Of a stretch of DNA of 64,000 nucleotides, positions 1 to 12,600 are shown in pieces. This DNA comes from Limnomonas spitsbergensis. Lineage: Eukaryota > Chlorophyta > Chlorophyceae > Chlamydomonadales. The notes beneath the pieces were generated by a model, which searched no databases, was not told the origin of the DNA, and was given only the letters and a program-made list of their open reading frames with translations. Each line of letters opens with the position of its first letter. The stretch's first letter is position 1. The stretch is taken from contig JAYJMM010000102.1 of the NCBI GenBank assembly GCA_037349105.1, positions 1 to 64,000 on the forward strand. The letters are read 5' to 3'. The translations under genes and the position numbers were made by a program.

Positions 1-430
1 CACCCCCCCCCTAAACCCCAACCCGCCCCCCCTAACCCCCCCCCTAAACCCCAACCCGCCCCCCTCACCCCCCCCCTAAACCCCAACCCGCCCTTCTCAC
101 CCCCCCCCCTAAACCCCAACCCGCCCCCCTCACCCCCCCCCCTAAACCCCAACCCGCCCCCCTCACCCCCCCCCTAAACCCCAACCCGCCCCCCTAACCC
201 CCCCCCCTAAACCCCAACCCGCCCCCCCTAACCCCCCCCCCTAAACCCCAACCCGCCCCCCTCACCCCCCCCCCTTAACCCCAACCCGCCCCCCTACCCC
301 CCCCCCCCTAAACCCCAACCCGCCCCCCCTCACCCCCCCCCCTTAACCCCAACCCGCCCCCCTCACCCCCCCCCTAAACCCCAACCCGCCCCCCTCACCC
401 CCCCCCTAAACCCCAACCCGCCCCTCACAC
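1..430. repeat. C-rich subtelomeric-type tandem repeat
   Basis: About 13 imperfect copies of a roughly 33-base unit made of a C run, CTAAACCCCAACCCGCCC, another C run and CTCAC or CTAAC. It contains CCCTAAA, the complement of the plant-type telomere repeat, but is not a pure telomere tract. Its position at the first base of the window suggests a chromosome or scaffold end. The opposite strand is very G-rich and could form G-quadruplexes (inference). Confidence 0.85.
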
Positions 431-2035
431 ACATTTAATCTCATGTTAGCCGCCTTGATGTCCAGATCCAACATGGCGGCCATCACCTCCTCCAAGACAG
501 GAACGGGCTCCCGGTAGTGAGCAGGCATCAACTGCGGGTAGGGGGCGGGAAAGGAACGCTTTACTGTCATGTGCGGGTAGTGGGCGGCAGGGAACTGGAA
601 GCCGATCGGGTTCCGAGCCCAGAACTGCCGAGGCGAAAAAATCCGGGCTCAAGCCGAGGCCAGGCGACCCTTTTTAGACACGTGGCTCGGCAAAGCCGGG
701 TAGATTTTAATGGCAGCTCGGCAACTCGGCTTGTCAGCTTTAGCGATAATGTCGATAAAGCTCTTGCACTCTGAAAGAATGTGGAAAGTGTCAATATGGG
801 CAAGGCATGCGTGTTTTGGATCCATTTCAAGCGGTATGCCAGCTCAGCTCGGGTTTCTCCCTCGTCGCTCGACGGATGTCATATCCGCATGGCATCCGTC
901 CCGACATAGCAACTCGGTTATATGCGAGTTGCTATGTCGGGACATGTTGCATCCATGTGTATCGGAAGCTAGCTTTCTTTCTTTGCCATCGACAGGTATA
1001 CAGGGTCGTTTTTGTAAAAAAACGAAATCAGCGTTCCGCACTTTTTCACACTTTCCAGCCCCGAAAAAAAAACCGAGCTCAGATTAACGTCGGGTCGGCT
1101 TAAGCCGACGAAAAAAAGTAGGGGTTCGGCTGAACCCGAGCAAAATGAAAAGGTCCCCCAGGACCCTGGTGGGCGGGAAAGGCACGCTTGTACTGTAATG
1201 TGCGGGCACCAACTGCAAGAATGTATTGTATGAATTATCAGTATATAACAGGGCCGGGGTCAGGGGCATCAACTGCAACGACATGACACGTAAAGTATGA
1301 ACATATCAGGTGTTCCTCATTCCACTTCCAGACCCATGGCAGGATTTGCGCCACGGGGATTGGACTAACTGAAACAAGGTCAGGTCAGTCAAACGTGCTG
1401 TGAAGGATTCCCTCCTTGCAAAGGCATCCCGTTGTGTGCGCCTTCCCTGAGTGCGCACCTTAGGCGGCCACGGAGTCGCAACGCGCATGGGCAGGTGGCC
1501 TGCCACAAAACCCATCTGCGGGGCGGCATACAGAGGGGTTGGAGGAGGTGGGTGAACGGGAAGGACGCAGTGGGCCAGCAGCCAGCAGAAGCCACGCTCA
1601 TATTCACATCAGACGCTGCTTGCCATTGAGCCTTTTGCAATGTTTGTATGGAGTGTGTGACGGGAGAGGCCGGTCCCCTGCAGCGGAGCCGCATGCCAGC
1701 GAAAGGGGCGCGGGTTCGATGGCAGAAAGACCGACTCATCTGACTATACGAGTGGAAGGACTGCACACGGTTCGAGGTCTGTACAACACAAGCGGGCTGG
1801 CTGTCAAACAGGAGCAGAAGCAGAAATTTGGAGAAGTGGGCGATTCAGAGGCATACTGTAACTGGGAGGATGGAGGTAGCAAGGAGGGGCGCAACAACAT
1901 CACACCGTTACATTGTCAAGGTAGATGTATAATGATCACGGCGTGGACGAACCCTCGGCCCATGCCACGTTGTTTCCTAAACCCTCACGCCCCTGCGTTT
2001 CCTTTCTTTCTGTCAAGGTAGAAGCACCGTAATAC
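431..2035. other. No gene recognised; contains an 18-bp-arm hairpin
   Basis: Open frames here are short and overlapping on both strands. I see no family motif and no convincing exon. The only ordered structure is the inverted repeat at 899-942. Confidence 0.5.
899..942. repeat. Perfect inverted repeat, 18-bp arms, 8-base loop
   Basis: TCCCGACATAGCAACTCG at 899-916 is followed by an 8-base loop and then its exact reverse complement at 925-942. No T run follows, so it does not resemble a simple terminator. It could be a foldback relic of a small transposon or a structured RNA element. Confidence 0.85.
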
Positions 2036-2400
2036 ATCACACCATCACACCATCACACCATCTGACCATCACACTATTTAGGCTATCTAGATGCCACTAG
2101 CCAATGTCTGTTGCAACCTCCTTTGCATCAGAAAGACAATGTCACGGGAAGGCTGCCTCGTCACATCGCCACACTATCACACCATCACACGGCAGCTGCC
2201 TCGTCACACTTCCACAGGAAGGTTGCCTCATCACACCGTCACACCATCACATGCATGCTACCTTGTCACATTGTCACGCCGCCAGATATAAAGTGCCCCA
2301 GCGCACCGTCACTCTATCATAGGACAGCTGCATCATCACACCGTCACACTATCATAGGACGGCTGCATCGTCACACCGTCACACTATCACATCTTCAAAC
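2036..2400. repeat. Imperfect TCACACCGTCACACTATCA repeat
   Basis: Degenerate tandem units built from CACCATCACA and TCACACCGTCACACTATC, alternating with spacers such as GGACGGCTGCATCG. Three overlapping plus-strand frames stay open only because the repeat lacks stops. Non-coding. Confidence 0.75.
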
Positions 2401-2783
2401 ACACACACATAGATGTTGCATCGCCCACCTGCAGCAGGGACGAGAGGGTGACAGGTAGGCTGCCAAGGCCTTTGAAGTCTCGGCTGCGTTCGAATATGCC
2501 TTTAAATGGGAGAGAGACAGGGGGGAAATGAACACATTTTAGAGGGAGGGCGGTGAGGGGCTGTTGCCAAGGCATGTGAAGGAAAGCCGAGTGGGGTGCT
2601 GGCTTTCCTAGGGGGGGTGAGGAAATCTCGGAGATGTAGGAGGAGGTTTGGGCTTCGGGCTTATGGTAAAGGGTTAAGGCCAAGGTCCATAGAGCAGGGC
2701 TCATGTTGCCCTATGCAGTGCATCATCAGCCCACAGAGGAAACACATGTGATGCCGTCCGTTTGTTTAGGAACCCTCTTGTGT

Positions 2784-2950
2784 GGGTTTAGGGTTTAGGG
2801 TTGTCCCGCTTATCCCTAAACCCTTAACACAGTCGATACCCTTGTTTGTTTGAAATTATCTTGTGGCATCAGCCGGCGGCAGAGGCCAGATGAGTCCCAA
2901 GAGGCCAGATGAGTCCCAAGAGGCCAGATGAGTCCCAAGAGGCCAGATGA
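2784..2950. repeat. Interstitial telomere-type motif and a 19-bp repeat
   Basis: GGGTTTAGGGTTTAGGG lies at 2784-2800, a two-to-three-copy plant-type telomere heptamer. At 2882-2950 a 19-bp unit (GAGGCCAGATGAGTCCCAA) is repeated about four times. Confidence 0.8.
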
Positions 2951-3530
2951 GGCCCTGGCCCTGGGGAGGTGGCGTGAAGCGCATCTGTGGTTCCTTAATT
3001 TCAAACAGGTGCTGCGCCCAATTGCTGTGTGCTGAGGCAGACAGTGGACCCCACACAATTTGGGCACATGTGTCGGAAAGAGAGAAACACACACAGCCGA
3101 AACAGAGGGGAGCGAAAAGCGGTGGAGTCAGCAGGTCTGTGTAGAGCGGACACAAGTGTAATGCTCAGCAACACATCAGCTTCACATCAGCCACATTTCA
3201 GCCACATTTCAGTTACATTTCATCAGTTTTCTAGCCTGCATCAGAGGGGCGGGGTACAGTATGCCCTCTTGCTTAGCCGAATGGCCATTGAACGGTCACG
3301 ATTGGATACTCCTTCCCAGTGGTGGCCGCCGGGTAGCCCCTCAAACGTTTCTGCCTGGCGTGCACTTAAAGCAGCGCTGTCAACCAGCCCTGTCCTGAAC
3401 GAGACAGTTGCATCTCAAAGCCCTCTTTGCCCTTCCCTCAGGGAAATCTCAAGCAACACGTCTTGCACACCAAGGGACAAGCATCGAATGCTCTTCTCCT
3501 CTCCAGCATCACATGCTCTTCTCCTCTCAC

Positions 3531-3624
3531 CCGGTGAGTACTCGAGCAACACGTTTTGCACGCGGTCCCGCAGTAGCCCCGCTCCAGACAGCAGCACCTG
3601 CGGCTCATACCCCTCCACATCCAC
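3531..3624 (-). CDS. Exon: FkbM VDVEGYEP motif
   Basis: 94 bases, acceptor TCCACCCAG, donor GTGAGA. It encodes VDVEGYEPQVLLSGAGLL then RDRVQNVLLEYSPG, the hallmark D-V-E-G and I/LLEYSP segments of Methyltransf_21. A possible next exon begins at 3350 (ETFEGLPGGHHWEGV, in phase); its donor is unclear, so it is not included. Confidence 0.9.
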
Positions 3625-6600
3625 CTGGGTGGACATGCAAGGAGGGGGGGGGGCAGGGTCTAGGGCATGGTAGCCTACCGAGGACTGCAGCGGAACAGGT
3701 GGCATACTTAATCCTAGCGCGTCAGGGTGGTTTGTTGATTTATTTATTTAAGGGTTTAGGGTTGGAGGGTTCAGGTTACAGTCATTGCCATGGTGGGAGT
3801 GAGATTTAGGTGGGTGGATTGCGGGCCATGCCATTGCTCCCCCTGGGAGAAGAGGATGGCCTCGGGAGGTCTCGTACAGTTTTGCCTTACAGGGATTTTA
3901 GGTGGGAGGGAAAGCGCATGAAATATAGGGGGAAGGATATGGCATAGTTAGGCGTCGGGAGGACTCTTCAGGCTTTGCCTTACAGGGATTTTAGGTGGGA
4001 GGGAAAGCGCAGGAAAGCCTCGGAGAATCTCTCAGGATTTCGCCTTGTATGGAGCTAGGGGTATCGGGGATGAGGCTTTGAAGTATCAGAGCTGCCGGGT
4101 GAGCAATGCCGCGCCCTCTGGACAAGGTCCACACAACTCCGTTCATACTTTGTCACGTGGCACACAATCGATTTCCTCGCTTTCACACAGATATGGCCAT
4201 GTGGTAGGCGGGCAGGAGGTTTCCGTTTGGCCCCTGCTGTTTGGACAGGATCCAACAAACCAGTTGGCTTAAACCACATCGTTATGCCGGACACTGACAA
4301 TCCAGCTGCCAGATTTCAGATCCCTGATACCGACCCCTAAGCCCTTGGGAGACTGGGCACGATAAGCAAGGTTGCCGATCGGGCCATGAGGCCAGGTGCT
4401 GGTCCATATGCTATACGTGCACTCAGGTCACATGCGGGGCCCGGCAACCCCCCCGGATATGCAGCCCTGAAAATTTTGAGGCACAGCCAATTCAGTTTTG
4501 TACTGAGACTTGTTTTGAAGCCTCACATTAAGACCAGCTGGTGTACGGGGCTTCAGCCAGCGCCAAGCCCTTCTCTGGAGAGGCGCATCCGCCACCGCCG
4601 CGGGGGAATGGACGCATTTTTCATGGAGATGCACAGGCGGGTCACTAAGACCGGGCAACCGGCCAGCCAGAGCCGATACCCTCAACGCATTAGGGTTCTG
4701 GTACAAGCCACCGCCGAAATATTAGATGAGGGCAGCTTCCAGACACTACCAGTGAGCAGCACCAACGCCGCACCCGTCTTCACACTTTCCACACCGGGGT
4801 TCACACCGGGGTTCACACCTTAAGCAGCAGAACGCTGCCCTCTGCCTCCGGGACTACAGCATCGAGCCTCTCCGCTGGCACTGTGACCACATGCTTCACT
4901 GCAGGAGACAGGGAGGTGGAAACGGGGCGGTGGAAACAGGGAGGTGGAGAACAGGCAACAGGGAGGTGGAAACGGGGCGGTGGAAACAGGGAGGTGGAGA
5001 ACAGGAGACAGGGCGGTTAAAAACGGGGAGGTGGAGAACAGGGAGGTGGAGAACAGGCAACAGGGAGGTGGAAACGGGGAGGTGGAAACAGGGAGGTGGA
5101 GAACAGGAGACAGGGACGTGGAAACGGGGAGGTGGAAACAGGGAGGTGGAAACGGGGCGGTGGAAACGGGGCGATGGAAACAGGGTGTTGGAAGCAGGGC
5201 TGTGGGGAACTGGCGACAGAGCGGTGGAGACGTGACGGTGGAGAACTGGTGACGGGGCGGTGGTGATGGAAAGATGGAGGTAAGGTGTCCCTTAGGCGGC
5301 GGTGGGGACAGGGCGGTGGAGAAATGGAGAATAGGCGGTGGTGACGGGTGACGGGTAGATGGAGATGGGGAGCCGGAGAGGCGGAGGTGGAGACGTGGAG
5401 GTGGGTGGGGTGCAGTTTCTTTTTTAGTAAGTGGTATACCACTATCTGCTACAGTTTAGCTACAGTTCAGCTACAGTTCAGCTACAGTTTGGCCTCCCGC
5501 CACAAGCCCCTGGTTAGGCCAGCCTTGCTGCTTGGGCCACTGGCCGGAGGCCAGTCCAGGTTTGGTGGGGCTCCGCCCAGGGGTGGCCGCGGGTCGGCCC
5601 AACAAAGGTGGTCCGGTACCCCCTAAATAAACAGGGGTGTGTTGCAGCGCTCACCCTCTCTTGGCTGCAGGTTGAGGTTGTTCACACTGGCAAGGCCCCA
5701 GTAGGTCCCATCCTTGGGGACGCCAATAGAGACATGCGCCTGCTTGTCTGACACAGCCACATTACGCACCTGCGAGGAAGGGGGGTGGAACGCGGGAAAG
5801 GATCATGTTCACCTCTGACTCAGCGGCATTGTGTACCTGGGAGGGAGGGGCCTGCCGGTGGAGGGCGGCAGGGATTTCCCCAGGAGCAAGGGGGGGAGGG
5901 CCGGGACGGTATCCCAAAGCGTTTTTAGGCGATGGAAGTCATGGCGGCTTGGCTGCCTGCGGGGTCAACTGACAAATATGAGGGTGCTGTCAACAGGCCC
6001 ACAGGAGAAGCCAGCAAACAAATGGGGGACATGCAGGGCAAGGTTAAGGGTTTGAGTGGGGCTTGGGGGTTAGGGTCAATAAATGAGTGAAGGATTGTGG
6101 GTTAGGGAGGACAGGATTTACAGGGTTGAGGGTTTAGAGATGCCAGTAAATGGTATCAAAGAGTAAAGCACTGGGGGGCAGGTAGGACAAGGGTTAGGGC
6201 CCCTGGTTTTGGGTGAATGGTTTATACATGAGTAAATGATTGGGGGAAAAGGTATGACACAATTTATTATTTATAAATGAGTAAAGGACTGAGGGGACTG
6301 GGCTGGAGAAGGGGAAGGGCTCAGAGTTTAGGTTTTAGCAATGAGCAGACGACCGGGGGGGGGGGGGGGGGGGGGGGCAGGGCTGGAGAAGGGGAGGGGA
6401 AACCACAATGGGCACAGAGCCGTACGCCATCCCAGCTCTGTCAGGCTAGGTCGCTGCCTCATGATTGCGGTAAGAGATACAGACCTAGGTTTCAACCTGA
6501 ACACAGTCGCCTGCAGACACTTGACCAAAGGGGACCATGCAGCGCAAACAGGTGGGTCAGGGCCAGTGGACTACAACGCCCCTCGCCTGGATGTGTTTCA

Positions 6601-9600
6601 GTGAGGGTTCAGGTTAAGAGGCCTTCGCACGCCTTCCACCTATGTAGACCAGGAGCGTTCAGGGTTCAGGGTTCAGGGTTCAGGGTCCAGGGTTCAGGGT
6701 TCAGGGTCCAGGGTTCAGGGTTCAGGGTTCAGGGTTCAGGGTTCAGGGTTCAGGGTTCAGGGTTCAGGGTTCAGGGTTCAGGGTTCAGGGTTCAGGGTTC
6801 AGGGTTCAGGGTTCAGGGCAGATACCTCAGAGGTTTCCAATCCCGACCCCCCTCAGTATGACGGGTGTCACCACTGAAGGTATTCGGAGCATATCCCCAT
6901 TCCCCAAACCCTGACCCCCACCTGGATGAGGTGTGTCAGGTTGTTGAGTGCGATCCCATGGTGCAGGAAGGCCCTGAACAGCTCCACAGGCTCCCATGCA
7001 ATGACCCTGGGGGCAGAAAAGTTGGGGGCAGGTTTCAAACGTTTGAGTGCCTGTGTGCGTTCCGGTGTGTAAAGGCTCCCATGCAACGACCCTGGGGGCA
7101 CAAGAGGAGGGAGCAGGTTTCAAGCAGGTTTCAAGCAGGTGTCAAGCGTGTGAGAGACTGTGTGTGTGCATGTGTCTGTTAAGGCTCCGGTGTTTACATG
7201 TTCCCCCACACCCCTGGTTTCAAGCGTGTGAGCGACTGTGCGTGCATGTGTCCTTTTAGGCTTCTCAGTCTTCTTGTTTCCAGGACTTGTTCCTCCGCAC
7301 CTGTTGCGGCTGCTCCTCACCTGCACCCGAGCATGGCTGCCTGCAGGGCGAAGTATCCAAAGTTGGCCCCAACATCCAGCACCAGCTCTCTGCTGCCATC
7401 AGGGCGCACGCACTGGCCCCCACCCAGGATCTCATGGGCAACCTGGGAGGAGGCGTGGCGAGGTTTCAAACGACATGATCCGAAAGAAATGAAGTTTGAC
7501 CCGGTACTCAGCACCCTGTTGCCGACTGGACGTGTGGACATACTTCCTCTACTAATCTCATAGGCAAACTAGGAAGGGAGGGGAAGATCGAATTGTAAAT
7601 TGAAAATAAAACAAGTTTGTCCCATCCAGCTGTAGCACCCATCTGACAACAGGGCATGCGCACAGACCTACACTGAGGATGTCAAGGGCAGCCCGGGAAG
7701 GGGGGCGAGGTTTCAAATGATAAAATTCAAAACAAGGCAAGTTCGTCCACATCCATGACCAGCTCCCTGCTGCCAAAAACGTGCACATCGACCAGTTGAC
7801 CTCCCCTAGGGATGTCAAGGGCAGCCCGGGAAGGGGGGCGAGGTTTTAAATGATAAAATTCAAAACAAGGCAAGTTCGTCCACATCCATGACTAGCTCCC
7901 TGCTGCCAAGAGGACGTGCACATCGACCAGTTGACCTCCCCTAGGGATGTCAAGGGCAGCCCCGGAAGGTAGGCGAGGTTTCAAATGATAAAATCCAAAC
8001 AAAGCAAGTTAGTCCACATCAACATCTCCCTGTGACTAACAGGACGTGCGCACAGACCTACTCTCGCGCATGTCATGGGAAACCCGGGAGGGGAGGGGAG
8101 GTCACAAAGTATGGCATGGGTATTGAATTCAAACTACGGTAATCAAATTCAAATGGCTTAAAAAAGAACAGCCCCCTGCTCAGATTACAACGCATGCCCA
8201 GACCCTCCTTGGGGCAGACTGGGAGGGGCAGGGGGGTGGGAACATTGGTTTTCAAATGTGAAACTTGAGAAGGGTGTCCTGGGCTCATGGTCATTTGTCT
8301 CCACCGCGGCTTACTGTTAGCAGTACACAACATCTATCCTTGTCAGAAACAAGGCTCTCGTCGCGCCCTCTTCATAAGACGTATAGGCCATCAAGTATTT
8401 AATTGCGACACCTTCCAGCCATGGCCCAGGTTTCCCTCATCTCCCTCAGAAACGGTCGGGGCAACCCTGAACCCGTAACCCTTAACTGCAACATCTTCCA
8501 GGTTTCCAGCCGTAGCCCATATTACATACCCTCTAGAAAATGTCTGTAACCCTGCAAGTCTGAACAATTGTGGGACTTCATGTTTTAGGTTTCAAATTCC
8601 TTCCGCCGCAGGCAGCTGATCCTCCTTGTTTACCCACAGGCTTTTCTACCCCCAGCCGGTCATTGTGGTTTAATCGCAAAAGGGGGAAACTACCCAGGGC
8701 TCCTGGGGGTCAAAGGTGGAGCATTTGTCCTCTTGCTTCAACCGGGTCCCACCTCTCTTAAGGCAGAAGGGAATGGGTCAAAAATGATGGTGTCCTCTTC
8801 TTCTTTCCACCACCCAGGCCCAAATACTGAAGGGAGGGGGCCAAGGTGAGGCACGTTTCCTCTTACTTCAACCGGGTCCCACCTCCCTTCAGGCAGAAGC
8901 AGATGGGTCGAAAATTAAGGTTTCCTCTTCTTTCGACCACGAGGCCTAAATACTGCAGGGAGGGGGGCCAAGGTGGAGTTCATGACACGGCTGTTCCTCC
9001 TCTTGTCTCACCCGGGTCACGCCTCCCTCCAAAGCGCCGTAGCCATCCAGCATCGCGCTCACATCCGGGTCCTGCGGCAGTACACGTGAGTGGAGCGTAC
9101 ATCAGGCAGTACATGTGGGCGGAGCGTGCATCAGGCGGTACACCAGGGTAGAGCACCCATCAGGTGGTGCATGCAAGGGGACTGTGTGTAAGGCGGTACA
9201 TACAGGTGGCCCTCAAGTCAGGCGGTACATGCACGTGGATCGTGCGTCAGGCGGTACACACGTATGGGAAACAGGCCAGGCGGTACGCTTTGCGATTATT
9301 GCCATGCCAATTAGTTTTGATACCAGATAAACCTTGCCCCAGGTGGGACCACCAAAGATTGATGGAACCATGGGCAGCAAATGACCGGTATAAACATATT
9401 CAGCTGGACATGGGAGCCCAGCGGGATACCCATTCTTGGTCAGTTGGGACCTCGACCGGTTGCAACTCGGAACTTCAATTCGCCGCCTGGTTAAAGGCTA
9501 GGATTAGCGGAGCACTTGAGAAAGTTCCTCACGGAACTGCAGCTGTGGCACCCAAATCTGTCCATCATCCCCCTGTCGTAATGCATGCATAGCCTCCAGA

Positions 9601-12600
9601 GAGGAGGAGTTGCAGCAGCGTAGACATCAGGGGTGGATATGGAGAGGATCCGGGCCCATGGTCGATGAAAGTCAGATGCAGTGCTTGTCTTTATGACAGC
9701 AGGACTAGACATCAGGCTGTCCGTTACAGGAGTGATGTAGCGGATGCTTGTGTTGCCCTGTTTTTAGCTTGCGTTGTGGGGGCCTTCTTGCGGATCTCTT
9801 AGGAAGTGCAGATTTAGTTTTGCTCCGAAACCGCCCCCCCCGACACTGGTTACACTTTCTGAGGGCAGGACCCTCTACTGAACTGTGAACTGCATGTGCA
9901 AGCTTGGGGAGTAGGATGACCGCAGTTTAAAGCGCTGACTTTTCTGACGGATGTTTTCACCCAACTCTTTATAAACAGGCAGTGATGATACTGTAGTCTC
10001 AAACTGATTCTATCTCGGAGACTATTGCCAATCTGAGCCCCCCAAATATGTGGAAAGCAGGTGTGGAAAGTGTGGCATGGCCTGCCGAGCATTTGGCAGG
10101 GAAGGAGGAGATCAGCATCCAAACATGCGCTGGGGACCCCATTGTATATATTAAAGATGCGCGGTCCAGGGCTGCCCCTTCTCCATTCAACATCCGGACT
10201 GACCTTGGCTTTGTCTGTGATGGGCTGCAGGAACGCAGGCTGCGTCTCAGTGGGCTTGATGAGCACAGTGGCGTTCTGCGACCGGGCAAAGGCGATCGGT
10301 CCAGCCTCAGGCCCGTCCCTGCGGCAGCATGATTAGTTGAAATGTCGGGTTCAGGATTAAGGCCTGTCCCTGAGGCAGTCCTCGCCTAGTTAAGGTTTAG
10401 GGTTTAGGGTTCAGGCCCGTCCCTCCTACAGCATGCCTAATCTAAGGCTTAAGGTTTCGGCATGTCCATACGATGGCATACCTAATCAAGGGTTTAGGGT
10501 TCAGGCCCGTCCCTCCTACAACTTCGCAATTAGGGTTCAGGAATAAGGGTTAAGGCCCATTCCTTATATAACATGCGTACTTAATGTTTGAGGGTTCATG
10601 ACCAACCCTCCTACAACAAGCATAGTTTAGGGGGGTAGGGGAAAGGCCCAGCCCTCCTACAACATGCCCAATTTAGGGTTCAGGGTAAAAGCCCACCTAC
10701 CTACAACATGCCCAATTTAGGGTTGATGGTAAAAGCTCTCCCCTCTACAACAAGCGTAGTTGAGGGTTCATGGTAAAGGCCCAGCCCTCCTACAACATGG
10801 TAAGTTGAGGGTGTAGGGTTTAGGCCCACACCTACCACATATGTCTTGTTGATAACTTAGGGTCTACGCCTATTCCTACCACAACATGCTTAGTTGAGGA
10901 TTGAGGTTTCAGGGTCTTCCCTGCGAGAACAAGCACGCTTGCAATGAAAGCGGTGCCCTGCAAGACCTCTCTGACCGTCTAGGTGCAAGGTTGGCCGCCG
11001 AGGATTACTCCCTTGTGAGGTTCCATATGGATACTACCGCCATAGTTGCTGGTACTGGATATAATTATCATACAGATGGTATTATTTGAAAGGACCAGGC
11101 AGAGAGAGCAGAAAAAGCAGAGTGAGCAGAGAGAGCAGAAAAAGCAGAGTGAGCAGAGAGAGCAGAAAAAGCAGAGTGAGCAGAGAGAGCAGAAAAAGCA
11201 GAGTGAGCAGAGAGAGCAGAAAAAGCAGAGTGAGCAGAGAGAGCAGAAAAAGCAGAGTGAGCAGAGAGAGCAGAAAAAGCAGAGTGAGCAGAGAGAGCAG
11301 AAAAAGCAGAGTGAGCAGAGAGAGCAGAAAAAGCAGAGTGAGCAGAGAGAGCAGAAAAAGCAGAGTGAGCAGAAAGAGCAGAAAAAGCAGAGTGAGCAGA
11401 GAGAGCAGAAAAAGCAGAGTGAGCAGAGAGAGCAGAGAGAGCAGAGAGAGCAGAGAGAGCAGAGAGAGCAGAGAGAGCAGAGAGAGCAGAGAGAGCAGAA
11501 AAAGCAAAGTGAGCAGAGAGAGCAGAGAGAGCAGAGAGAGCAGAGAGAGCAGAGAGAGCAGAGAGAGCAGAAAAAGCAGAGTGGGCAGAGAGAGCAGAGA
11601 GAGCAGAGTGAACAGAGAGAGCAGAGTGAGCAGAGAGAGCAGAGAGAGCAGAGTGAGCAGAGAGAGCAGAGAGAGCAGAAAAAGCAGAAAAAGCAGAGTG
11701 AGCAGAGAGAGCAGAGAGAGCAGAGAGAGCAGAGAGAGCAGAAAAAGCAGAGTGAGCAGAGAGAGCAGAGAGAGCAGAGAGAGCAGAGAGAGCAGAGAGA
11801 GCAGAGAGAGCAGAGAGGGCAGAGAGAGCAGAGAGAGCAGAGAGGGCAGAGAGAGCAGAGAGAGCAGAGATGGCAGAGAGAGCAGAAAAAGCAGAGAGAG
11901 GCAGAGAGGGCAGAGAGAGCAGAGAGAGCAGAGAGAGCAGAGAGAGCAGAGAGAGGCAGAGAGAGCAGAGAGAGCAGAGAGGGCAGAGAGGGCAGAGAGG
12001 GCAGAGAGGGCAGAGTGAGCAGAGAGAGCAGAGAGGGCAGAGTGAGCAGAGAGAGCAGAAAAAGCAGAGAAAGCAGAGAGAGCAGAGAGAGCAGAGAGAG
12101 CAGAGAGAGCAGAGATAGCAGAGAGGGCAGAGTGAGCAGAGAGAGCAGAGAGAGCAGAAAGAGCAGAGAGGGCAGAGAGAGCAGAGATAGCAGAGAGAGG
12201 CAGAGAGAGCAGAGAGAGCAGAGAGAGCAGAGAGAGCAGAGAGAGCAGAGAGGGCAGAGAGAGCAGAGAGAGGCAGAGAGGGCAGAGAGAGCAGAAAGAG
12301 CAGAGTGAGCAGAGAGGGCAGAGAGAGCAGAGAGAGCAGAGAAAGCAGAGAGAGCAGAGAGAGGCAGAGAGAGCAGAGAGAGCAGAGAGAGCAGAGAGAG
12401 CAGAGAGAGCAGAGAGAGCAGAGAGAGCAGAGAGGGCAGAGAGAGCAGAGAGAGCAGATAGAGGCAGAGAGGGCAGAGAGAGCAGAAAGAGCAGAGTGAG
12501 CAGAGAGGGCAGAGAGAGCAGAGAGAGCAGAGAAAGCAGAGAGAGCAGAGAGAGCAGAGAGAGCAGAGAGAGGCAGAGAGAGCAGAGAGAGCAGAGAAAG

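Noticed and set aside
1389..1766. 125-codon minus-strand frame near the window start
   Set aside because: Composition and overlap with frames on the other strand show no coding signal; no motif or splice pattern.
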